Shown here: positions 7,230 through 11,744 of the stretch, piece by piece
Position numbering within the stretch: the stretch's first letter is position 1
How the letters are laid out: the number at the start of each line of letters is the position of its first letter
Notes under the pieces: generated by a model
What the model saw: the letters and a program-made list of their open reading frames with translations, nothing else
The model's database searches: none
What the model was told of the DNA's origin: nothing
Translations under genes and position numbers: made by a program
Assembly: GCA_016287975.1 (NCBI GenBank)
Contig: JAEEXV010000231.1
Location: 1-11,744, forward strand
Direction: 5' to 3'
Length of the DNA: 11,744 nucleotides
Origin: Lentisphaeria bacterium
GTDB lineage: Bacteria > Verrucomicrobiota > Lentisphaeria > Oligosphaerales > Oligosphaeraceae

Positions 7230-8570
7230 TCAATTTCCCGCCCTCTTCCTACTACGCCGTTTGACTGCTTTCTTACACGTCCGGATCCACCGCCGAATGC
7301 CGCGTATCAAAGGAGACAGCCGCCATAAACGGCGCAGCCGCTTCCACCAACGCATTTCGCGAAAACGGCCCCCAAAACTTTGCCATTGCCCGCCCAGCCA
7401 CCGCGTGACACGCTCATCCTCCCTGGAGAGCGATGCCAGGCCACTCGCCAAAGACTGCCATTCCTGCCAATGCTGAAGCACCTCTGGCTTGCGCCTGGAC
7501 TTCACCTTCCGCTTCGGAATCAATTCCTCCGCATTCGCAACGGGCGTCGACCTTGAAACCAGATGATTCAGGGCATCGCAGAAACGCCTCAGCCCAGCCC
7601 CGCAGAACGGGCCGAATTCAAGCAGGACCTCATTCTCGCTCACAAAGACCTTCCTTAGGAACGGGAACCGGCTGCTCCAACGCCAGCACAGGGAATAATC
7701 GTTTCGCGCCCGAAATGGAAACGAGATTTGCTGCTTGTCAAGCCCCCGTCCATAGAGCATGTCGGCGGTGACCAGCAGGCCCCGCGTTCCAAGCCGAAGC
7801 AGAGTGTCATCGTACAGCGCGAATATGTCCGCAGGAGCAATCTCCGGCGCATACCCCCAGATGGCAAGATGACGCTTCCAAAATGGAACCTCCTGCCCGA
7901 TGATTCGCTGCAGCATCGCCCGGCAACGCTCCACCCTGTCGGTCTGGACCGTCAACGCCGCCGACTGCCGCCGCAATTCCTGGATTGCCTTCTCCCGATC
8001 CGCTTCAATCCTGCGCGTGAAGTCCTTCTCATAGCGTTCCCACCGCTCATATTCCGCCTGCATTTCCTCCACCAGCATCCGACGGCACTCTTCCAGCCTG
8101 CGCAGACCATTGCACACGGTCGCTTCGACGGGATCCCCGTCTTGCGACTGCGTCAAGGTCTTCTGCGCCTCTTCCAGGACCGCCGCGACAGAGGAAAGCC
8201 GCCCGCCCCAGATCGGCGGTTTCCGTTCCAGGGGAAAGTCCGTTGTGCGGAGAACCGCTATGACCGCCGCCAAGGTCACGGAGGCATCCTCGCGGACATG
8301 CTCCAGTTGCGCCAGACGCCTCCTGGCAATCGCGAGTTCTTTCGCCAACTGGGCCGCGCTCGGCAGGGACTCCCCCTCCGGCTCAGGAGGCTTTCGAAAA
8401 ATGGGGTCCCGCGCCTCGATCTGCGCAATGGTCAAGACCTCGTCATCCAGGACAAAGCGCTCATCTGGCGCAACCCGCCCCTGCTGCACGCTGTTCCACA
8501 AATCCCCCGAGGTGCAGAACTCCGCCAGCGATGCCCGCCAATAGATGTTTTCATGAGAATCCGCCGACAT
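7230..8570 (-). CDS. Coiled-coil protein with shared N-terminal module, PH-like domain and basic tail
   Basis: A 446-residue, probably cytoplasmic protein without signal peptide or TM segment; I do not recognise it as a named family. Residues 9-58 form a module also found in the gene starting at 10487 (YWR..L.E.CTS..LW.SVQQGRVA.DE.FVLD); its shape recalls GYF_2-type modules, but this is weak. Helical stretches follow at ~72-105 and ~155-220, the latter a likely coiled coil. Residues ~240-338 resemble a bacterial PH-like domain (YAPEIAPADIFALYD, RGLLVTADMLYG) and match residues ~291-388 of the gene at the right edge. Residues 405-446 are rich in Arg and Lys and could bind nucleic acid or anionic lipid. 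ATG 8570 was chosen over TTG 8582 because of its ribosome site and because the shared module then falls at the same residue numbers in both paralogs. It lies 36 nt after the upstream stop. Confidence 0.8.
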   Translation of the reverse strand: MSADSHENIYWRASLAEFCTSGDLWNSVQQGRVAPDERFVLDDEVLTIAQIEARDPIFRKPPEPEGESLPSAAQLAKELAIARRRLAQLEHVREDASVTLAAVIAVLRTTDFPLERKPPIWGGRLSSVAAVLEEAQKTLTQSQDGDPVEATVCNGLRRLEECRRMLVEEMQAEYERWERYEKDFTRRIEADREKAIQELRRQSAALTVQTDRVERCRAMLQRIIGQEVPFWKRHLAIWGYAPEIAPADIFALYDDTLLRLGTRGLLVTADMLYGRGLDKQQISFPFRARNDYSLCWRWSSRFPFLRKVFVSENEVLLEFGPFCGAGLRRFCDALNHLVSRSTPVANAEELIPKRKVKSRRKPEVLQHWQEWQSLASGLASLSREDERVTRWLGGQWQSFGGRFREMRWWKRLRRLWRLSPLIRGIRRWIRTCKKAVKRRSRKRAGN

Positions 8571-8575
8571 TCTAT

Positions 8576-8580
8576 CCCTC
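8576..8580 (-). promoter_or_regulatory. Shine-Dalgarno site that fixes the start at 8570
   Basis: GAGGG on the - strand lies 5 nt before ATG 8570. The alternative in-frame TTG at 8582-8580 overlaps this site, so it is unlikely to be the initiation codon. The paralog starting at 10487 has its shared module at the same distance from its ATG, which agrees. Confidence 0.7.
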
Positions 8581-8606
8581 AACCATCGCCATTGTCCGTT
8601 ACTTCC

Positions 8607-10487
8607 CTATTGCCTCCGCACCAGCACAACACGGAAGCCCACCGCAGGATTGTGCTTGGTGGGTTTCATGCGTTCCCGATTCGCCACGCGGCAGGACCGT
8701 TCCTCATCACCGATGGAACCGCCCCGAATCACCCGCTCATACTTATTCTTGGGCCCCGTGGGATCATGGATGATCCTCTGTATCTGATAGGGGCCGTACC
8801 AGTCTCGGCACCATTCCCAGACATTGCCGCTCATGTCATACAACCCCAAATCGTTCGGACGCTTCTTGCCGACGGGATGGATGCGGTCGCCAGAGTTCAC
8901 GGAATACCACCCGACATCCACCAATTCCGCGCTGCCGCTGAACGTGTATCTCCGACCAAGTGTCCCTCCGCGCGCGGCATATTCCCATTCTGCCTCCGTC
9001 GGCAGGTCAAAGGTAAAACCTGAAGCCACCAGTCGCTTCGAATTCAATGCCTCGCAGAAGTTTTTGGCATCCACCCAACTGACTCTCTCCACGGGCTTGT
9101 CATCCCCGTTGCTAAAGGAAGGATTGCTCCCCATCACAGCCTTCCACTGCGCCTGCGTCACCTCGAATTTCCCAATCCAGAAATCCTGCGTGATGGTCAC
9201 ATAATGCGGCAACTCGTCTGCGTCTCGTCCGACTTCGGTAAACGCCCCCCCCATCTGGAAACCGCCCCGCGCGACACGCACCAGCTCCAACTCGGTCTTG
9301 TCGTCAAGTCTCACCTTGAGCAACTCCCCCTTTGCGACTTCCACGCGCGAAATGGTTTTCTTCTCTTCTCGGACGCCCGCCTCCGCACCCGCCAACGCCT
9401 CGGCGCGAACACGCTCCGCCGAGTCCAAACGCGCTTTCGCAGATGCCGACTCCGCCTCGACCCTCTCCGCACGTGCCAACGCCTCGTCGCGCGCACGCTC
9501 CGCCGAGGCCAAACGCTCTTTCGCAGATGCCGACTCCGCCTCGGCCCTCTCCGCACGCGCCAACGCCTCGGCGCGAACACGCTCCGCCGAGTCCAAACGC
9601 TCTTTTGCGACTGCCAAATCCACCTCGGCCCTCTCCGCGCGCCTCAACGCCTCGACGCGAACACGCTCCGTCGAGTCCACACGCTCTTTTGCGACTGCCA
9701 AATCCACCTCGGCATTCTTCGCACTCGCCAGCGCCTCGTCGCGAACACGCTCCGCCGAGTCCAAACGCTCTTTCGCAGATGCCGACTCCGCCTCGGCCCT
9801 CTCCGCGCGCGCCAACGCCTCGGCGCGTTCACGCTCCGCCGATTCCGCACGCCCTTTCGCAGACGCCAACTCCGCCTCGAACCGCTTCGCGCGCCTCAAC
9901 GCCTCGTCACGCGCACGCTTCGCCGATTCCGCACGCCCTTTCGCAGACGCCAACTCCGCCTCGAACCGCTTCGCGCGCGCCAACGCCTCGTCACGCGCAC
10001 GCTCCGCCGAGTCCAAACGCTCTTTCGCAGACGCTAACTCCATCTCGGCCTTCTTCACCCGTGCAGCCGCCTCCGCATTTTTCTGTTCCGCCTCGAATCG
10101 CATCCGTTCGGCAACCAGATGCCGAAACTTCTCTTCCTGCAATTGCCTTTCAAGTTTTTTGGCGCGAAGCCACGCAGATTTTCCCCAAACACCCCAGCCA
10201 AATGCCGCCAGAAAGATTCCTGAAAGCAAGAGAATCACCAAGGCGCGGAACAACTTCGGGCGCCTGCGTCCCGCAGGCACGGCCTTTGTCTCTCCCTTCA
10301 ACGGAAACTGCTTGAAAACGTGATCCCGTAGCCGAATCTGTTCAATGGTCAGACGCTCGCCATCCAGGACAAACGTCTCATCCTTCGCAACCCGCCCCTG
10401 CTGCACGCTCGTCCATAACTCCGCAGACGTGCAATATTCCTTCAACGCCTCGCGCCAATACAGTTTTTCCCGATTCATGCCAGTCAT
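8607..10487 (-). CDS. Membrane-anchored coiled-coil protein with FGE-sulfatase (SUMF1-like) domain
   Basis: A 626-residue protein. Residues 9-58 are the module shared with the gene starting at 8570. A basic patch (GRRRPK, 73-78) precedes one TM segment (~80-101). Residues 143-366 are eight consecutive 28-residue repeats (RAxRxEAExASAKxRLxSAERxRxEALA), exactly four heptads each, predicting a long rod-like coiled coil. Residues ~400-624 are an FGE-sulfatase domain: VARGGFQMGG, FEVTQAQW, PVERVSW, LPTEAEWEYAARGG, DMSGNVWEWCRDWYG, RVIRGGS and VGFRVV. True formylglycine-generating enzymes use a cysteine pair after the GGS motif. Here only C599 is present, in the SCRVANR position common to non-oxidase relatives, so FGE activity is doubtful and a binding role is more likely. 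If the N-terminus is cytoplasmic, the rod and FGE-like domain are periplasmic. ATG 10487 lies 6 nt after the preceding stop; ATG 10478 is an alternative. Confidence 0.87.
   Translation of the reverse strand: MTGMNREKLYWREALKEYCTSAELWTSVQQGRVAKDETFVLDGERLTIEQIRLRDHVFKQFPLKGETKAVPAGRRRPKLFRALVILLLSGIFLAAFGWGVWGKSAWLRAKKLERQLQEEKFRHLVAERMRFEAEQKNAEAAARVKKAEMELASAKERLDSAERARDEALARAKRFEAELASAKGRAESAKRARDEALRRAKRFEAELASAKGRAESAERERAEALARAERAEAESASAKERLDSAERVRDEALASAKNAEVDLAVAKERVDSTERVRVEALRRAERAEVDLAVAKERLDSAERVRAEALARAERAEAESASAKERLASAERARDEALARAERVEAESASAKARLDSAERVRAEALAGAEAGVREEKKTISRVEVAKGELLKVRLDDKTELELVRVARGGFQMGGAFTEVGRDADELPHYVTITQDFWIGKFEVTQAQWKAVMGSNPSFSNGDDKPVERVSWVDAKNFCEALNSKRLVASGFTFDLPTEAEWEYAARGGTLGRRYTFSGSAELVDVGWYSVNSGDRIHPVGKKRPNDLGLYDMSGNVWEWCRDWYGPYQIQRIIHDPTGPKNKYERVIRGGSIGDEERSCRVANRERMKPTKHNPAVGFRVVLVRRQ
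9390..10061 (-). repeat. Eight 84-bp in-frame repeats encoding the coiled coil
   Basis: Exactly 8 x 84 bp within the FGE-like gene, residues 143-366, with no indels between units. Neighbouring units are close at DNA level: 9837-9894 and 9921-9978 are identical over 58 nt. Unit length equals four heptads, so gain or loss of a unit would keep both reading frame and heptad register. The pattern indicates recent expansion by unequal exchange or slippage. Confidence 0.92.
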
Positions 10488-10493
10488 GATGAT

Positions 10494-11744
10494 CTACACC
10501 CACGTCGCCGGCACTGGCGGCTTCACCTGCTCCAATAAGCGTTCGGCGTTCCTCGCATTGGACTCCGATACAACCTGCCAGATCTGCCGGCAAAGCGTCT
10601 CCAGAAGCACGCAGAAATCCTGCAACTCCTCTCCATGGCACACAAGGTCATTCACGATTGCCTTGCCTCCGCACAGTACATCTGCATACAATGACAAGCA
10701 ACCGTAATTCAACGTCAAATTCTGAACCGCAGCCAATGGCAGTTGGACACAGGGCGCGCCGTCCCCTTTCACATACACGGCATGGTAGGTCAGCAGGATC
10801 CCAAGCGGCTCGCCCCAACGGGGAGAGCCGTCATAAAGGGCCAGGACATCATTCGGCGCCACATCCGGGGCGTATGCGCAAACAGCCTTCACGACAACCC
10901 GCCGCCAATAACCATGATTTGCTTCCCGCCTGTTCAAATATATATGCCGCCAACGATCCTTGATAATGGGCCGCTCCAGCGCATAAACAACCTTTGACCG
11001 CAACTGCCCCGCCTCCAATTGCGCCTGACCCAACTTCGCCAAGTCATTCTTGATCCCCGTCAGCACCTCCGCGCGGGCTGCCGCGAACGCTGCCGCCAGC
11101 TGCTCATGTCCAATGCGTATCTTATCCGTCTCCTGCCGGATGTATTCCTTCCATTCCGCTCTCTTACGTCTATATTCTGTTTCCAGCGCGGCCGATTTCT
11201 GCGCCGCCTCCGCCTCCAAGTGACGCTTTTTCTCCTCGCACTCCTGCTTCATTCGTCTAGATTCTGCTTCCAGCGCGGCCGACTTCCGCGCCGCCTCCGC
11301 CTCCAGATGACGCTGACGGACGGCAAGCGCCTCCTGTTTTTCCACTAAAACTTGATGCGCCTGCTTCAGAAGATCCACCTGGGCGGAAACCGCCTGCTCC
11401 TCCGCCAGAGGTTCTTCGGATCCCCTCCCCATCTTCCACTCCAGTTGCACCCGTCTGATCGTCCGGTCAAGCGCTGTCGTCGTCGCCTGGTAATGCTCCG
11501 CGAGTTCCGGCACCGCTTCCGCCTGGGACAGCAGCGCCAGCGCCTCCTGGCAGTTGACGCAGGCGTCATGGCAGAGTTTCTTCAGCCGATTGTTGACCAA
11601 CTGGCTATTCGTGAGCTGTCGTTCCAATTCCGACCGCGACAACGCGGGTTTATACAGGTCCCGGCACTTCGCCAGCACCGCCTGGACCGTTGGATCCTCC
11701 TTGCGAATCTGGGCAAAGGTCAATTCACGGCCGTCCCGCTCAAA
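10494..11744 (-). CDS. Coiled-coil protein with PH-like domain, 5' end outside the window
   Basis: The last 416 residues of a protein whose start lies beyond the right edge. The frame stays open to 11744, and the TTG at 11723 is internal. The first visible residues, FERDGRELTFAQIRKED, align with FVLDGERLTIEQIRLRD of the next gene (its F39), so about 38 residues are probably missing. Residues ~125-250 are a strong coiled coil, including a 29-residue duplication (RHLEAEAAxKSAALExE). Residues ~291-388 match the PH-like domain of the protein encoded at 7230-8570 (YAPDVAPNDVLALYD, LGILLTYHAVYVKG). There is no signal peptide or TM segment in the visible part, so a cytoplasmic site is likely. It is the first visible gene of the operon, with its stop 6 nt before the next ATG. 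Its function is not recognised. Confidence 0.8.
   Translation of the reverse strand, partial: FERDGRELTFAQIRKEDPTVQAVLAKCRDLYKPALSRSELERQLTNSQLVNNRLKKLCHDACVNCQEALALLSQAEAVPELAEHYQATTTALDRTIRRVQLEWKMGRGSEEPLAEEQAVSAQVDLLKQAHQVLVEKQEALAVRQRHLEAEAARKSAALEAESRRMKQECEEKKRHLEAEAAQKSAALETEYRRKRAEWKEYIRQETDKIRIGHEQLAAAFAAARAEVLTGIKNDLAKLGQAQLEAGQLRSKVVYALERPIIKDRWRHIYLNRREANHGYWRRVVVKAVCAYAPDVAPNDVLALYDGSPRWGEPLGILLTYHAVYVKGDGAPCVQLPLAAVQNLTLNYGCLSLYADVLCGGKAIVNDLVCHGEELQDFCVLLETLCRQIWQVVSESNARNAERLLEQVKPPVPATWV
11181..11315 (-). repeat. Two direct repeats, 87-bp period, in a coiled-coil coding region
   Basis: About 48 nt starting at 11181 recur from 11268 with only a few mismatches, an in-frame period of 87 bp (29 residues). 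Both encode RHLEAEAAxKSAALE. A 29-residue period is not a multiple of seven, so unlike the 84-bp repeats of the next gene it shifts the heptad register by one residue. Confidence 0.75.

Noticed and set aside
7728..9023. + strand open frame of 431 codons
   Set aside because: It lies antisense to the PH-like and FGE-like genes, spans their junction and shows no recognisable domain.
9298..10323. + strand open frames of about 330 codons over the coiled-coil repeats
   Set aside because: They are repetitive Ala/Ser/Arg- or Pro/Arg-rich translations of the antisense strand of the 84-bp repeats.
11547..11573. CX3CX2C motif (C58, C62, C65) in the right-edge protein, as in radical SAM enzymes
   Set aside because: The motif sits in a helical region of a coiled-coil protein without the other radical SAM motifs or a barrel domain; it is likely chance or structural.

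Overview
The window reads as bacterial chromosome of high GC content. The best guess is the PVC superphylum (Lentisphaerota, Kiritimatiellota or Verrucomicrobiota). This rests on gene content (a BspA-like leucine-rich-repeat secreted protein, Sel1 and FGE-sulfatase-like domains, a DUF3604 protein) and on GC-rich palindromic intergenic repeats. It is an inference; no RNA gene or other phylogenetic marker is present.

Layout. Positions 1-487 hold no convincing gene. They contain an 18-bp tandem repeat, four copies of a 78-80-bp repeat each carrying a GC-rich palindrome, a fifth palindrome, and a separate perfect hairpin. A + strand gene for a PHP-like DUF3604 protein follows (488-2200). It converges on a large - strand gene (2297-5752) for a secreted BspA-type protein with about 28 leucine-rich repeats, a Big_2-like domain and an unrecognised C-terminal domain. 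A strong hairpin lies between the two stop codons. Divergent from the BspA-type gene is sanA (5928-6590, +), an inner-membrane DUF218 protein.

From 6633 to the right edge, four genes lie head to tail on the - strand with gaps of 6, 36 and 30 nt, so they probably form one operon whose promoter is outside the window. In transcription order they are: (a) a coiled-coil protein with a C-terminal PH-like domain, its 5' end cut by the window edge; (b) a membrane protein with an N-terminal cytoplasmic module, one TM segment, eight exact 28-residue coiled-coil repeats and an FGE-sulfatase-like domain; (c) a second coiled-coil plus PH-like protein with an Arg/Lys-rich tail; (d) a small exported Sel1-repeat protein. 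Genes b and c start with the same roughly 50-residue module (33 of 50 residues identical), and gene a enters the window inside what looks like the same module. Genes a and c share the PH-like domain. The operon therefore looks like a family built by duplication and domain shuffling, possibly an envelope-spanning assembly with cytosolic PH-like parts and exported Sel1 and FGE-like parts. I know of no described system with this arrangement, and its function cannot be read from the sequence.
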